Positions 1-9,357 are shown, counted from the first letter of the stretch. The stretch is 64,000 nt of DNA from Carboxylicivirga litoralis (GCF_025499605.1 NZ_JAFMVC010000007.1:62001-126000), one strand, 5' to 3'. Notes: generated by a model from the letters alone, not told the origin. Numbers and translations are program-made.

Positions 1-601
1 TATCGTACTCAGGAAAATGCGAATTATAAATGCCAACAATATCAAAACGTCGTGCCAACGCCCTGTCTTGAATAAAGTACATGCGTATTTTATCGCCTAC
101 TTTAAAATCGAGCATTCGAGCAATATCTTCTGAAACTAAAATCTCATTGGATCGAACAGAATCATTAAAAGACGGTAATCTTCCTTCTACTAAAATAGAC
201 TTTATAAAGTCCCAGTTGTAAGATTGATCAACCCCCTTGAGTACAACCCCCTGAATTGCCTCATCGGCTTTGATAATACCCGGCTTAGTAGCAAAACGCT
301 GAATATAACTAACACCTTCAACAGCCATTACTTCAGCTTCTAAACCTTTATCGATGGATATGGGATTAGTTTCAGGCGAATAGTTATAGTCGTAACTCAT
401 GATTTGAATGTGAGATGCAAAGCCACTTATTTTCTCACGAATCTCGCCTTTAAACCCAAAGCCAACTGCTATTGAAACAATCATCACTATAACACCTAAG
501 ATAATACCCAATGTGGCCACCTTAATAACTGGACCGGCCAGTTTCTTTCCAACTAAGCCTCCTGAGGCAATTTTACGCGCTATAAAAAGTTCAATATTCA
601 A
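1..601 (-). CDS. FtsX-family ABC permease, LolC/LolE-like, N-terminal part (runs off the window)
   Basis: The reverse strand reads open from a TTG at 599-601 to the window edge, about 200 residues. The product begins NIELFIARKIASGG, has one strong membrane helix at about residues 23-50 and then GFKGEIREKISGF, followed by a periplasmic region. This is the pattern of the MacB/LolC/LolE permeases that move lipoproteins or other substrates out of the inner membrane with an ATPase partner. No ATG exists in frame upstream, so TTG is the best start. A TAACTTTG promoter-like -7 element at 618-625 sits only 16 nt upstream, which would give a short leader. The C-terminal helices and any ATPase partner lie outside the window. 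Confidence 0.72.
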   Translation of the reverse strand, partial: MNIELFIARKIASGGLVGKKLAGPVIKVATLGIILGVIVMIVSIAVGFGFKGEIREKISGFASHIQIMSYDYNYSPETNPISIDKGLEAEVMAVEGVSYIQRFATKPGIIKADEAIQGVVLKGVDQSYNWDFIKSILVEGRLPSFNDSVRSNEILVSEDIARMLDFKVGDKIRMYFIQDRALARRFDIVGIYNSHFPEYD

Positions 602-662
602 TGTGCTCGGTTTTGTACAAAGTTAGAAAAAGCGATGATAATTTAGGTTCTTTGCAAAACAA

Positions 663-707
663 AGCCGGAGTGTGACTATCAAATTAATCAATAGTCGCAC
701 CCCGGCT
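663..707. terminator. Bidirectional intrinsic terminator
   Basis: 17-nt arms (663-679 and 691-707) pair with one mismatch and one G-T wobble around an 11-nt loop, with a GC-rich base (AGCCGG/CCGGCT). A T-run follows on the plus side and a T-rich stretch on the minus side. It lies 26 bp beyond the stop of the aminotransferase gene, whose transcript it most likely ends. Confidence 0.75.
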
Positions 708-732
708 ATATTTTTTTTTAAACGTCAGCTTC

Positions 733-1932
733 TTAAAGCGTACGTCCAGGATAGGCTTTCAATGCCGCTTCTAATGTCTCAAGCGCATTGCCTAAATCTT
801 CTTTATTCAACACATAAGCAATTCGCACTTCGTCTTTCCCTGCACCTGGCGTGCTGTAGAAACCTGAAGCCGGTGCCATCATCACAGTTTGTCCTTTGTA
901 CTCAAATTCACTTAAAATCCACTGGCAAAATTTATCAGAATCATCAATAGGTAATTTAGCAACCGTATAGAACGCTCCTTTGGGTGTTGGCGTATAAACT
1001 CCTTCAATCTTATTCAAACCTTCAACTAAGAAATTGCGACGAGCAATATATTCAGCATATACTTCGTCGAAGTATTCTTTAGGCGTATCCAGAGATGCCT
1101 CAGCTGCAATCTGACCAAAACCAGGAGGGCTCAAACGCGCCTGACCAAATTTAAGCGCCGTTTCTAAAATAGATTTATTTTTAGTTACCAATGCGCCAAT
1201 ACGCACCCCACACTCACTGTAACGCTTCGATACCGAATCAAACATCACCACATTGTTTTCAATACCTTTTAGGTGCATGGCTGAAATGTGCTGCTCACCA
1301 TCGTAACAGAACTCACGATATACCTCATCTGAAAATAGATACAAATCGTGCTTCAACACAATTTGCTTCAACTGATCCATTTCCTCTTGCGAGTATAAAT
1401 AACCTGTTGGGTTGTTGGGATTACAGATGACAATGGCCTTTGTATTTGGCGTAATCATTTTCTCAAACTCTTCAATAGCCGGCAATGCAAAACCATCTTC
1501 AATGCTTGAACGAATTGGCTTTACTTCAACACCTGCTGATACAGCAAATCCATTGTAGTTAGCATAGAACGGCTCGGGAATAATAACCTCATCACCAGGA
1601 TTCAAACATGTTAAAAACGCAAAGGTGATAGCTTCAGAACCTCCGGCAGTGACTAAAATCTCATTCTCATCAACATTAATATCAATGCTTTGATACATTT
1701 TAGCCAACTTCTGACGATAACTTACAATACCTGCCGAATGGCTGTATTCAACCACCTTCAGGTCAATGTTACGAATAGCGTCAAGCGCTACTTCCGGCGT
1801 TTTAATATCGGGCTGTCCAATATTCAAATGGAATACTTTTGTTCCCTTTGCTTTTGCCGCCTCGGCAAATGGCACCAGCTTACGAATTGGAGATGCCGGC
1901 ATCTGTTGTCCTCTATCAGAAATATTAGGCAT
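733..1932 (-). CDS. Pyridoxal-phosphate aminotransferase, class I (aspartate aminotransferase-like)
   Basis: A full-length 399-residue fold-type I aminotransferase. It shows NPNNPTG at 171-177, the SDEVYREF segment near 201-208 that carries the PLP-ring aspartate, and SVSKRYS with the Schiff-base lysine at 236, followed by the C-G-x-R-I-G motif. The family transfers amino groups between an amino acid (often aspartate) and a 2-oxoacid in the cytoplasm. The exact substrate cannot be read from sequence. The ATG start is followed at once by conserved N-terminal sequence. The gene is monocistronic, with a terminator just downstream. Confidence 0.85.
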   Translation of the reverse strand: MPNISDRGQQMPASPIRKLVPFAEAAKAKGTKVFHLNIGQPDIKTPEVALDAIRNIDLKVVEYSHSAGIVSYRQKLAKMYQSIDINVDENEILVTAGGSEAITFAFLTCLNPGDEVIIPEPFYANYNGFAVSAGVEVKPIRSSIEDGFALPAIEEFEKMITPNTKAIVICNPNNPTGYLYSQEEMDQLKQIVLKHDLYLFSDEVYREFCYDGEQHISAMHLKGIENNVVMFDSVSKRYSECGVRIGALVTKNKSILETALKFGQARLSPPGFGQIAAEASLDTPKEYFDEVYAEYIARRNFLVEGLNKIEGVYTPTPKGAFYTVAKLPIDDSDKFCQWILSEFEYKGQTVMMAPASGFYSTPGAGKDEVRIAYVLNKEDLGNALETLEAALKAYPGRTL

Positions 1933-1975
1933 TGTATTACTTTTTAAAGCGTTTCAACATGTTATAATATCATCG

Positions 1976-1983
1976 CAAATTTA
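1976..1983 (-). promoter_or_regulatory. Candidate -7 element for the aminotransferase gene
   Basis: The minus strand reads TAAATTTG, a full match to the Bacteroidota TAnnTTTG element, 43 nt upstream of the ATG. No convincing TTG is present at the -33 spacing, so support is weak. Confidence 0.35.
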
Positions 1984-2079
1984 GATTATAAATCGATATA
2001 AAAATCATGCTTTTTAACAGTTTTTTTGCCTGATTTTTCTCATCTTTTCAGCTATTTTTTCACAACTCGGCAGAATGTT

Positions 2080-2087
2080 TATTTTTG
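2080..2087 (+). promoter_or_regulatory. Candidate -7 element before the DUF481-like gene
   Basis: TATTTTTG matches TAnnTTTG and ends 18 nt before the ATG at 2106. A TTG at 2085 in the same frame belongs to this element and is unlikely to be a start codon. Confidence 0.4.
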
Positions 2088-2105
2088 TCACAAAACAATT
2101 TGACT

Positions 2106-2867
2106 ATGCACAGAGGGATAACAACAATCATATTGCTGACTGCCATTAGCATTTCTACTATTGCTCAAATTGTTAGCATTGACAAACGACGAACTAAAGA
2201 CCCCAATAAAGGATTTCAGGGCAATGTAAATCTGGGGCTAAACCTTGTGCATACCACAACTGACATGACCCAAATTATGTCAAGACTTAAATTACAGTAT
2301 AACGATAACGATAATACTTACCTTTTTTCATCTGATATTGGTTTCAGTAAAGTTGACGATGAGCGAAATGTCAACAACGGTGGTATTATGTTTAAGTACA
2401 ACCACTGGGTCCCTGATAAAATTATTATTGCAGAGGCATTCTACCAGTACCAATATAACCGTGTGAAGCAATTGAAACACCGCCATGTAGTTGGTGGAGG
2501 CCCTCGTTTTAACATTGCCGACAAAGAAAAATTCTCGTTATTTCTGGTTGCTTATACTATTTACCTCAATGAGTTGTTTGAAACAGATACTTACGAACGT
2601 CGTAAAAGCCTGGTTAAATTCAGTTCCATGTTAGCAACTGACTGGCAAATGTCGGATAATGCATCGCTTTCGCACAGTACTTATTACGAACCAGACTACT
2701 CCGATCCTGCTGATTTTCGTATCTGGAGTGAAACACGCTTTAATGTAAAAATAACCAAGAAGTTTACCTTTGCACTTTACCTTCGCTTTGACTACGATAA
2801 CCTTGTGCCACCTGATGTTGATAGTTTATTTTACACTATCAACAATTCATTTAGTTTAAAATTTTAG
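2106..2867 (+). CDS. DUF481-like outer-membrane beta-barrel protein
   Basis: About 253 residues with an N-terminal signal peptide (hydrophobic stretch ending near SISTIAQ). The body consists of alternating polar and aromatic beta strands ending in Phe (NSFSLKF), as expected of an outer-membrane barrel. Its pattern resembles the YdiY/DUF481 family, whose members are called salt-induced outer-membrane proteins but have no defined activity. The ATG at 2106 is preferred over an upstream in-frame TTG because the latter falls inside the promoter element. It stands alone between a divergent aminotransferase gene and an AT-rich hairpin. The function is unknown. Confidence 0.6.
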   Translation: MHRGITTIILLTAISISTIAQIVSIDKRRTKDPNKGFQGNVNLGLNLVHTTTDMTQIMSRLKLQYNDNDNTYLFSSDIGFSKVDDERNVNNGGIMFKYNHWVPDKIIIAEAFYQYQYNRVKQLKHRHVVGGGPRFNIADKEKFSLFLVAYTIYLNELFETDTYERRKSLVKFSSMLATDWQMSDNASLSHSTYYEPDYSDPADFRIWSETRFNVKITKKFTFALYLRFDYDNLVPPDVDSLFYTINNSFSLKF

Positions 2868-2941
2868 AAATCCCCCACCCTGTAACCTTTATTGATGCCT
2901 GTTCGCCTTACATTGAAATTATTGTCAATTTGGTGAGCTCG

Positions 2942-2975
2942 TGCTAATTTATATAATAAAATATATACATTAGCA
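2942..2975. repeat. AT-rich inverted repeat, possible terminator
   Basis: Arms TGCTAATTTATATA and TATATACATTAGCA pair with one mismatch around a 6-nt loop, followed four bases later by a short T-run. It could end transcription of the upstream barrel gene or act as a protein-binding dyad before the next gene. The stem is too AT-rich to be a confident terminator. Confidence 0.45.
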
Positions 2976-3040
2976 TCTGTTTTTGATTGTGCTTAAAACA
3001 TTCAACCCAACGACTTAAACCATAATCTAACACTAAACCT

Positions 3041-5686
3041 ATGCACAAAATTTGTTTTCTACTCTTATTATTTCTGCTTCCCAAAGTAGCTCTTTCACAA
3101 GGAGTAAAAGGAACCGTAACCGACGAATCAGGCAATACCATCCCGTTTGCCACCATCTATTTGAAAGAAACTACCTCCGGAACCACCACCAACGATCTAG
3201 GCGAATATGAAATTCAATTGCCTGCCGGAAAGTATACCATAGTCTTTCAAGGCCTTGGTTTTCAAAAGACAGAAGTAACGGTTAATATCAACGATACATA
3301 CATCACCAACAACATTGTTCTCAAAAAACAAGAATATCGAATCAAAGAAGTTCGGGTCTATTCTGGTGGTGAAGATCCTGCATACCCTATTATGCGAAAA
3401 GCAATTAGTCTGGCCCCCTATTACCAACGCCAAACTGAACAATACAATGCCGAAGTATACCTGAAAGGCAGCTTGCTTATGAAGAAAATTCCAAAGCTGA
3501 TTCAGAAAATGATGAAAGCTGAGGTAGATGATAACGAACTCATTATTGAAGAAGGCAAGACCTACACCATGGAATCGATAAATGAGATTGCGTTTGCCGC
3601 ACCTGACAACTACGACCACACTGTTCTTTCTTCTCGTTCCACATTTCCTGGTTCTGAAGAAGACAATGTGATGGGTTACATCACCTACAGCTTTTACGAA
3701 CCTCATCAGGACATGGCTATTTCGCCTTTGGCTCCCAATGCATTTTCTCATTATAAGTATGTATATGAAGGCTTTTTTTACGAGGGCGATGTGGCGGTGA
3801 ACAAAATTAAAATAGTGCCTAAACGAAAAAGCCAGCAAACCTATAGTGGTTACATCTATATTGTTGATAATTTGTGGAACATCCATTCAATTGATGTAAC
3901 TAACAATGCCTTTTTTGGCACCATTAATATTAAACAAGTCTATGCGCCGGTCAAAGAGCGTTCATGGTTACCAATCAGTCACCGCTTTAAAGTGGAAGCC
4001 TCAATAATGGGCGTTAAGGCCGATTTTCGATATGCTGGATCGGTCAAATACTCCGATATAAAGCTGAATGCTGACTTACCGGTTCCGGCTACTCTTATGA
4101 AGCAATATGCTGCTGAAGAAGCGGCTAAACAAGCAGCCGAACAACAAGCGAAGAAAGAAGAAGAGATGACTCGACAGCAGAAAAAAATGGAAGAACTGCT
4201 GGCTAAAGAAGAGCTATCGAACCGGGATATGATCAAACTTTCGCGTCTGATTGAAAAAGAATCGCGAAAAGAAGAAGAATTAAAAGAGGAATCGCTGGAA
4301 ATTAAAAACACTTACAAGATAACACATAAGAAGGATACCACCAGGCGCGACTCAAGCTACTGGGAAAGCATGCGCCCAATCCCACTCACCAGTGATGAAT
4401 TGCGTAGCTTTGAAATAAAAGACTCGATTAAACTGGCAAAAATTGAAGCTGATACGGTTAAAACAGAGAAAAAGAAAAAATCGATGTTCAATAAAATATC
4501 GGGTGGTTTCCTTGGCGGACATACATTTTATGCCAACGACTCAGCCACCCGCATAACCTATCATGGCTTAATTGGTTTGAAGCAAGTTGATTTTAATGCC
4601 GTTGACGGCTGGAGTTATGAACAAGGCTTTACACTGCGACATAAAGTGGACTCTCTTCGTTCCTTCGGACTTTCGCCAACAGTGTCGTATGCCTTTGCCC
4701 GTGAAAAAGTATTGTGGGATGCCAATGCCTGGTATAGCTTTGGTAAGAAAAGCCGCGCTAATATTACACTTTCGGGCGGACAGCAAAGCATGGATTTCAA
4801 TAGCAAGTATGGGATTGATCGTACTTTAAACATGTTCTCGTCTTTATTTTTTAAAGATCATTACATGAAATTGTACCAGAAAGATTATGCAGCCATCAAT
4901 GGTTCTTTTGAGCCACTACATGGTATGCGCGTTCGTCTGGCAGCTTCCTATAGCTCCTACAAGCAACTTGCAAACAACACCAATTGGTCGATAATTGATA
5001 AAGATGAAGAGTATGCGCCTAATATTCCACCTAACGATCAGCTGACTCCCGAGCACCTGATGGATCAGTCAGACATGTTTACCTCTGTTGAAATCACGTA
5101 CACGCCGCGCATGCATTATCGTGTGTACAAAGGGCGGAAATACAATGTTGGCTCAAGGTATCCGACATTTAAGTTTAATTATCAACGAGGCCTGAACAAC
5201 ATATTTGACAGTGAAGCTGATTATGAGCAATTTAGCGGGGAAATTTCTCAAAAAAAGGAATGGGGTATCTTTAACGCCTTCAACTGGCAAGTAGGTGCCG
5301 GCTATTTTTCGCGTAACGACCATATGCATTTTTCACGTTTCCAGCACTTTAACACATCCGAAATACCGGTTAATTTCAAATCGTGGGAAAATGCGTTTAT
5401 GCTACTCGACGATTACCGCTACAGCACCAATGAATGGTATGCAAAAGCACACGTATCATACACAACTCCATACCTATTGCTTAAGTTTTTACCCGTGCTA
5501 AGCAACCGCCTATGGACTGAAAACTTATACGCCAATTACCTGACACAGCCTAATTACAAAAACTATGTTGAGGTAGGCTATAGTATGAACCAAATCTTCC
5601 TGATTGGAAGTGCCGGCGTATTTGCAGGCTTTGAAGATGGCAGCTATGCACGCTGGGGATTCAGAGTAGGCATCAACATTGATTAA
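3041..5686 (+). CDS. Outer-membrane DUF5686 protein with carboxypeptidase-regulatory-like domain
   Basis: 881 residues. A signal peptide ends near ALSQG. Residues about 21-105 form a CarboxypepD_reg-like beta-sandwich (GVKGTVTDESGNTIPFATIYL), the module common at the N-terminus of Bacteroidota outer-membrane proteins. The rest matches the DUF5686 pattern, a predicted C-terminal barrel. Between about residues 355 and 425 there is a long, highly charged Glu/Lys/Gln segment likely to be coiled coil. DUF5686 proteins have no established biochemical role. No SusD-like partner is adjacent, so there is no sign of a polysaccharide locus. Monocistronic. Confidence 0.75.
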   Translation: MHKICFLLLLFLLPKVALSQGVKGTVTDESGNTIPFATIYLKETTSGTTTNDLGEYEIQLPAGKYTIVFQGLGFQKTEVTVNINDTYITNNIVLKKQEYRIKEVRVYSGGEDPAYPIMRKAISLAPYYQRQTEQYNAEVYLKGSLLMKKIPKLIQKMMKAEVDDNELIIEEGKTYTMESINEIAFAAPDNYDHTVLSSRSTFPGSEEDNVMGYITYSFYEPHQDMAISPLAPNAFSHYKYVYEGFFYEGDVAVNKIKIVPKRKSQQTYSGYIYIVDNLWNIHSIDVTNNAFFGTINIKQVYAPVKERSWLPISHRFKVEASIMGVKADFRYAGSVKYSDIKLNADLPVPATLMKQYAAEEAAKQAAEQQAKKEEEMTRQQKKMEELLAKEELSNRDMIKLSRLIEKESRKEEELKEESLEIKNTYKITHKKDTTRRDSSYWESMRPIPLTSDELRSFEIKDSIKLAKIEADTVKTEKKKKSMFNKISGGFLGGHTFYANDSATRITYHGLIGLKQVDFNAVDGWSYEQGFTLRHKVDSLRSFGLSPTVSYAFAREKVLWDANAWYSFGKKSRANITLSGGQQSMDFNSKYGIDRTLNMFSSLFFKDHYMKLYQKDYAAINGSFEPLHGMRVRLAASYSSYKQLANNTNWSIIDKDEEYAPNIPPNDQLTPEHLMDQSDMFTSVEITYTPRMHYRVYKGRKYNVGSRYPTFKFNYQRGLNNIFDSEADYEQFSGEISQKKEWGIFNAFNWQVGAGYFSRNDHMHFSRFQHFNTSEIPVNFKSWENAFMLLDDYRYSTNEWYAKAHVSYTTPYLLLKFLPVLSNRLWTENLYANYLTQPNYKNYVEVGYSMNQIFLIGSAGVFAGFEDGSYARWGFRVGINID

Positions 5687-5810
5687 GCTATTACCCCATC
5701 TGGCAGCTAGAAGCAAAAATCACCTGATGAGTTGTTTTATTGCTAGTTTGTTAATCGACTTATTTATTATTTGAAGAGTACATTAAAAAACATTTTCAGT
5801 TTGAACTAAT

Positions 5811-6074
5811 AACCTGAGTTCGATTTATATTTCAGAATTCATATTATCATAAAGAGCTGATATACAAGGTAAATTTTGCAGGGCTAGCGAGCTAGCTCGA
5901 AAAATTTAAAGCAGTAGATTAGTTTTTTATGATAAATCATAGATGTTTCACTTATAAACAGCAATTTTCCTCCCGAAATTTAATCAAAATAGCCCGCTAT
6001 TCTTTCATAATTTTCGATTGAAACTGACTTTTTATAAGCGATCTGAATCAGAAATTTTACGTCGAACTCAGGTT
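5811..6074. mobile_element. MITE-like element with 13-bp terminal inverted repeats
   Basis: The interval between the DUF5686 gene and zwf contains a 264-bp block starting AACCTGAGTTCGA (5811-5823) and ending with its exact reverse complement (6062-6074). It is flanked on both sides by AAT, consistent with a 3-bp target duplication. The inner ends show further imperfect inverted similarity. No protein is encoded. A short derivative with the same ends lies at 45821-45859. It may be a non-autonomous transposable element or a dispersed hairpin repeat. The internal GAGCTAGCTC palindrome near 5889 is also notable. Confidence 0.55.
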
Positions 6075-6103
6075 AATAATAGCACCTCATTGGAAATACC
6101 AAT

Positions 6104-6152
6104 AAAGGATCATGTCATTCCATTCTTGAACAGATGAATAACATGATCCTTT
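6104..6152. terminator. Intrinsic terminator-like hairpin
   Basis: Perfect 12-bp arms AAAGGATCATGT and ACATGATCCTTT around a 25-nt loop, followed by TTCATTT. It would end transcripts entering from the DUF5686 gene; the MITE-like element lies between that gene and this hairpin. Confidence 0.55.
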
Positions 6153-6182
6153 TCATTTGCGCAAACAATACTACTTCCGGAC

Positions 6183-6213
6183 TTGTTAAAATGATTGCCG
6201 GTTCGCTATCTTG
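6183..6213 (+). promoter_or_regulatory. Candidate promoter of zwf-pgl
   Basis: TTG at 6183-6185 and TATCTTG at 6207-6213 (one T short of TAnnTTTG) are 21 nt apart, and the -7-like element ends 34 nt before the zwf ATG. Confidence 0.35.
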
Positions 6214-6247
6214 CGAGCTATTTCTATCGATAACAATAGTGTAAAAT

Positions 6248-7777
6248 ATGATTCAACCTAAAAACCACATACTTGTCATTTTCGGTGCCTCTGGCGATTT
6301 AACCTATCGAAAATTGGTGCCCGCTGTTTTTGATTTATTCGACCAGGGCTTGCTGCCCGAAAAATTTGCCATCCTTGGATTGGGCAGGACCGATTTAAGC
6401 AATACTGATTTTCGTCAAAAGATGAAAAAAGGCATTGAACAATTTGCACTTAACACACCTGAAAGTGAAGAAAAGCTGAACAGCTACCTTGAAAAACTTC
6501 ACTACTTTTCGTTTGACACTAAAGAGCCCGATGAATACTGCCTTTTAAAAGGTAAGTTGCGCGAACTGGATGAGGAGTGTGAAACCGACAACAACTTTAT
6601 CTACTATCTGGCCACACCGCCAAACATGTACGAAATAATCCCTGAGCAACTTTCACTGCAAGGGCTAAGCGATGAAACTAGTGGTTTTAAACGTCTCATT
6701 GTTGAAAAACCTTTTGGTTACGACCTTCAAACAGCCCAAAAGCTCAACAATGAATTGCTGAAATTCTTTAAAGAAGAGCAGATATATCGCATCGACCATT
6801 ACCTGGGTAAAGAAACCGTGCAAAACCTGTTGGTCACGCGTTTCTCTAACGGGATTTTCGAACCATTGTGGAATCGCAATTACATTCATCATGTAGAGAT
6901 TACAGGTGCCGAAAACATTGGTGTTGGTAATCGTGGTGGCTATTACGAAGGCTCGGGTGCCATGCGCGATATGATTCAAAACCATTTGCTACTGCTCGCT
7001 GGCTTAGTAGCCATGGAACCACCCACCTTAATCGATTCCAACAATATCCGTAATGAAATTGCCAAAGTCTTTCATTCTCTGCGCCCCATAAAGGAGGAAG
7101 AGGTTGCCCAATATGCCATACGTGGACAATATATAGCATCTACAATTAAAGGGGAGCAAGTAAAAGGTTACCGCGACGAAGAAGGTGTTGCCCCCGATTC
7201 GCGCACCGAAACATTTGCTGCGATTAAATTATTTATTGACAATTGGCGATGGGCTGATGTGCCGTTTTACATTCGAAGTGGTAAAATGATGCCGACGCGT
7301 GTAACTGAGATAGTTATTCATTTTAAAGCAACACCCCATCACCTTTTTGCCGATGACGAATCAATTACCAAAAACCACAACCAACTGGTTATACGCATCC
7401 AGCCAGACGAAGGTGTGTTGATGAAGTTTGGAATGAAAGTTCCAGGAGCCGGTTTTAAGGTGCAAAACGTGAATATGGATTTTCATTATAGCGACTTATC
7501 AGACACCTATTTACCAAGTGCTTACGAGCGACTATTGCTCGATTGTATGTTGGGCGACAGCACCCTCTATCACCGAGGTGATGCAGTTGAAGCTGCCTGG
7601 AAGTTTGTTGACCCGATATTGAATGCCTGGAAAAATGATGACAGCATTCCAGTGCATGGTTATCCCGCCGGCACCTGGGGGCCTGACATATCAGATGAAT
7701 TAATTGAAGAACAAGATATTACATGGCGCTATCCTTGTAAGAACCTAGCCAATGATGGTAATTATTGCGAATTGTAG
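6248..7777 (+). CDS. zwf: Glucose-6-phosphate 1-dehydrogenase
   Basis: 509 residues, normal length. Oxidises glucose-6-phosphate to 6-phosphogluconolactone with NAD(P)+, the entry to the oxidative pentose phosphate pathway. The nucleotide-binding GASGDL is at 13-18, EKPFG at 153-157, and the substrate/active-site motif RIDHYLGKE at 181-189. The ATG is the natural start. pgl follows after 24 bp and carries out the next step, so the two are almost certainly co-transcribed. A 6-phosphogluconate dehydrogenase gene, often beside these in Bacteroides, is not in the window. Confidence 0.96.
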   Translation: MIQPKNHILVIFGASGDLTYRKLVPAVFDLFDQGLLPEKFAILGLGRTDLSNTDFRQKMKKGIEQFALNTPESEEKLNSYLEKLHYFSFDTKEPDEYCLLKGKLRELDEECETDNNFIYYLATPPNMYEIIPEQLSLQGLSDETSGFKRLIVEKPFGYDLQTAQKLNNELLKFFKEEQIYRIDHYLGKETVQNLLVTRFSNGIFEPLWNRNYIHHVEITGAENIGVGNRGGYYEGSGAMRDMIQNHLLLLAGLVAMEPPTLIDSNNIRNEIAKVFHSLRPIKEEEVAQYAIRGQYIASTIKGEQVKGYRDEEGVAPDSRTETFAAIKLFIDNWRWADVPFYIRSGKMMPTRVTEIVIHFKATPHHLFADDESITKNHNQLVIRIQPDEGVLMKFGMKVPGAGFKVQNVNMDFHYSDLSDTYLPSAYERLLLDCMLGDSTLYHRGDAVEAAWKFVDPILNAWKNDDSIPVHGYPAGTWGPDISDELIEEQDITWRYPCKNLANDGNYCEL

Positions 7778-7801
7778 GTCTAATCTCCTTAATTAAAAAC
7801 C

Positions 7802-8512
7802 ATGAAGAAGATATTTAACAGCAAAGAAGAATTGGCGTATTACTTTGGCGACTTACTTTTAAAAGCAAGTCAGGAAAAACCTGAACTTTATATTGCACTA
7901 TCTGGAGGAAGTACTCCTAAGGCTATCTTTGAAGTTTTGGCCAAAGACTATGCTAAATCAATAGATTGGACGAAGATTCGCTTTTTTTGGGGTGATGAAC
8001 GCTGCGTTGCTCCAGATGATACAGAAAGTAACTTCGGGATGACGCGCGAGTATTTGTTCGATCATGTAAAAACCCGTGGCGTTAATATTTTCAGAGTAAA
8101 AGGAGAGCTCGAACCAAAGAAAGCTTTAGAGGACTATATTGAACAAGTTGATGATAATGTGCCCAAAGCTAATGGGTTGCCACAATTCGATATTATGCTG
8201 CTGGGCATGGGCGATGACGGACATACGGCTTCTATCTTTCCACACCAAATTAAGCTGTGGAACAGTTCGGCAACTTGCGAGTTGGCCCAACATCCCGTAA
8301 GTGGACAAAACAGAGTAACCCTAACAGGAAGCGTCATCAACAACAGCCAGCGTATCTTCTTTTTGGTAACTGGCAGTAGCAAAGCTGAGAAAGTAGATAA
8401 AATCATCAATCAAAAAGGTAATTACACCCAATATCCGGCAGCGTTGGTTGACACCAACAAAACAGTTTGGTTATTGGATAATGATGCTGCCCGTGAATTA
8501 TCAAACAAGTAA
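7802..8512 (+). CDS. pgl: 6-phosphogluconolactonase
   Basis: 236 residues of the DevB/SOL type. Hydrolyses 6-phosphogluconolactone made by Zwf. Family motifs visible are LSGGSTPK at 33-40, WGDERCV near 63-69 and GMGDDGHTASIFP in the middle. It lies between zwf and a hydrolase gene whose ATG begins one base after its stop, so the three form a tight operon. Confidence 0.94.
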   Translation: MKKIFNSKEELAYYFGDLLLKASQEKPELYIALSGGSTPKAIFEVLAKDYAKSIDWTKIRFFWGDERCVAPDDTESNFGMTREYLFDHVKTRGVNIFRVKGELEPKKALEDYIEQVDDNVPKANGLPQFDIMLLGMGDDGHTASIFPHQIKLWNSSATCELAQHPVSGQNRVTLTGSVINNSQRIFFLVTGSSKAEKVDKIINQKGNYTQYPAALVDTNKTVWLLDNDAARELSNK

Positions 8513-8513
8513 G

Positions 8514-9344
8514 ATGATTCGGGACACTTTTACCATTTCATCTGTATCAGGCAAAACCTTATTTGGACAAAGCTGGTTTTGTTCAGAGAAGCCCCGGGCT
8601 GTGATTGTTTTAATTCACGGTTTTGGTGAGCACTGTTCGCGCTACACGCCCTACATCAAGCTTTTTAAAGCTGAAAACATCGCGTTTATCAGTATGGATC
8701 AGATTGGCCATGGCCGTTCTGAAGGCAAGCGTGGTGTCATTCAATCTTTTCAACAACTATTGGATGACATTGACCTGCTAATTGAAAAGACTGAATCTAT
8801 TTTTCCGGATATTCCAAAATTTCTTTATGGCCATAGCATGGGAGGGAATATTGCATTAAACTACCTACTGCAGCGCAATTACCCATTTAAGGGCGCTATT
8901 ATTTCGTCTCCCTGGTTAAAACTAAGTCATGATTTGTCGGGTTTTACAAAAATACTTGTCCGGCTATTCAGTATCATCATACCCAATGTTACAACTAAAA
9001 GTAGATTAAACACTGATTACATAAGCAGCAAACAACAAGAAGTACACGCTTATAACATAGATGAGCTAAACCATAGACGGATTTCGTTTCGCTTATTATA
9101 CAACGTTACCAGGCAAGGTTTGTGGGCTATGAACAACATCCATTTGTTAAAAGTGCCAACCTTGCTTTTACATGGCAATAAAGACCAAATTACGTCTCAT
9201 TGGGCCAGTCGGGAAATGGCCCTGAAACACCCTGAACTGATTCAATATAGAGAGTTTGAAAACATGTATCATGAAGTGCATAATGATAGACAACGGGAGT
9301 TTATCGCCAAACAATGCATCGAATGGGTTAATAACTTGCTTTAG
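8514..9344 (+). CDS. Alpha/beta hydrolase, monoacylglycerol-lipase-like (Hydrolase_4)
   Basis: 276 residues. It shows the oxyanion-hole HGFGEH at 35-40, the nucleophile elbow GHSMGG with Ser108, and the expected acid and base near Asp224 (HGNKDQIT) and His253 (YHEVHND). This is the serine aminopeptidase S33/lysophospholipase pattern, usually esterases on mono- or lysolipids. No signal peptide is present, so it is cytoplasmic. The open frame extends upstream inside pgl, but the ATG at 8514, one base after the pgl stop, fits the family N-terminus. Its operon link to zwf-pgl is positional; no metabolic connection is evident. Confidence 0.82.
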   Translation: MIRDTFTISSVSGKTLFGQSWFCSEKPRAVIVLIHGFGEHCSRYTPYIKLFKAENIAFISMDQIGHGRSEGKRGVIQSFQQLLDDIDLLIEKTESIFPDIPKFLYGHSMGGNIALNYLLQRNYPFKGAIISSPWLKLSHDLSGFTKILVRLFSIIIPNVTTKSRLNTDYISSKQQEVHAYNIDELNHRRISFRLLYNVTRQGLWAMNNIHLLKVPTLLLHGNKDQITSHWASREMALKHPELIQYREFENMYHEVHNDRQREFIAKQCIEWVNNLL

Positions 9345-9357
9345 AAATACATTTTTT

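Noticed and set aside
2085-2105. Upstream TTG start for the DUF481-like gene
   Set aside because: The TTG is part of the TATTTTTG promoter element; the ATG at 2106 directly precedes the signal peptide.
3197-3886. 229-codon open frame antisense to the DUF5686 gene
   Set aside because: No recognisable domain, no promoter, and full overlap with a convincing coding frame.
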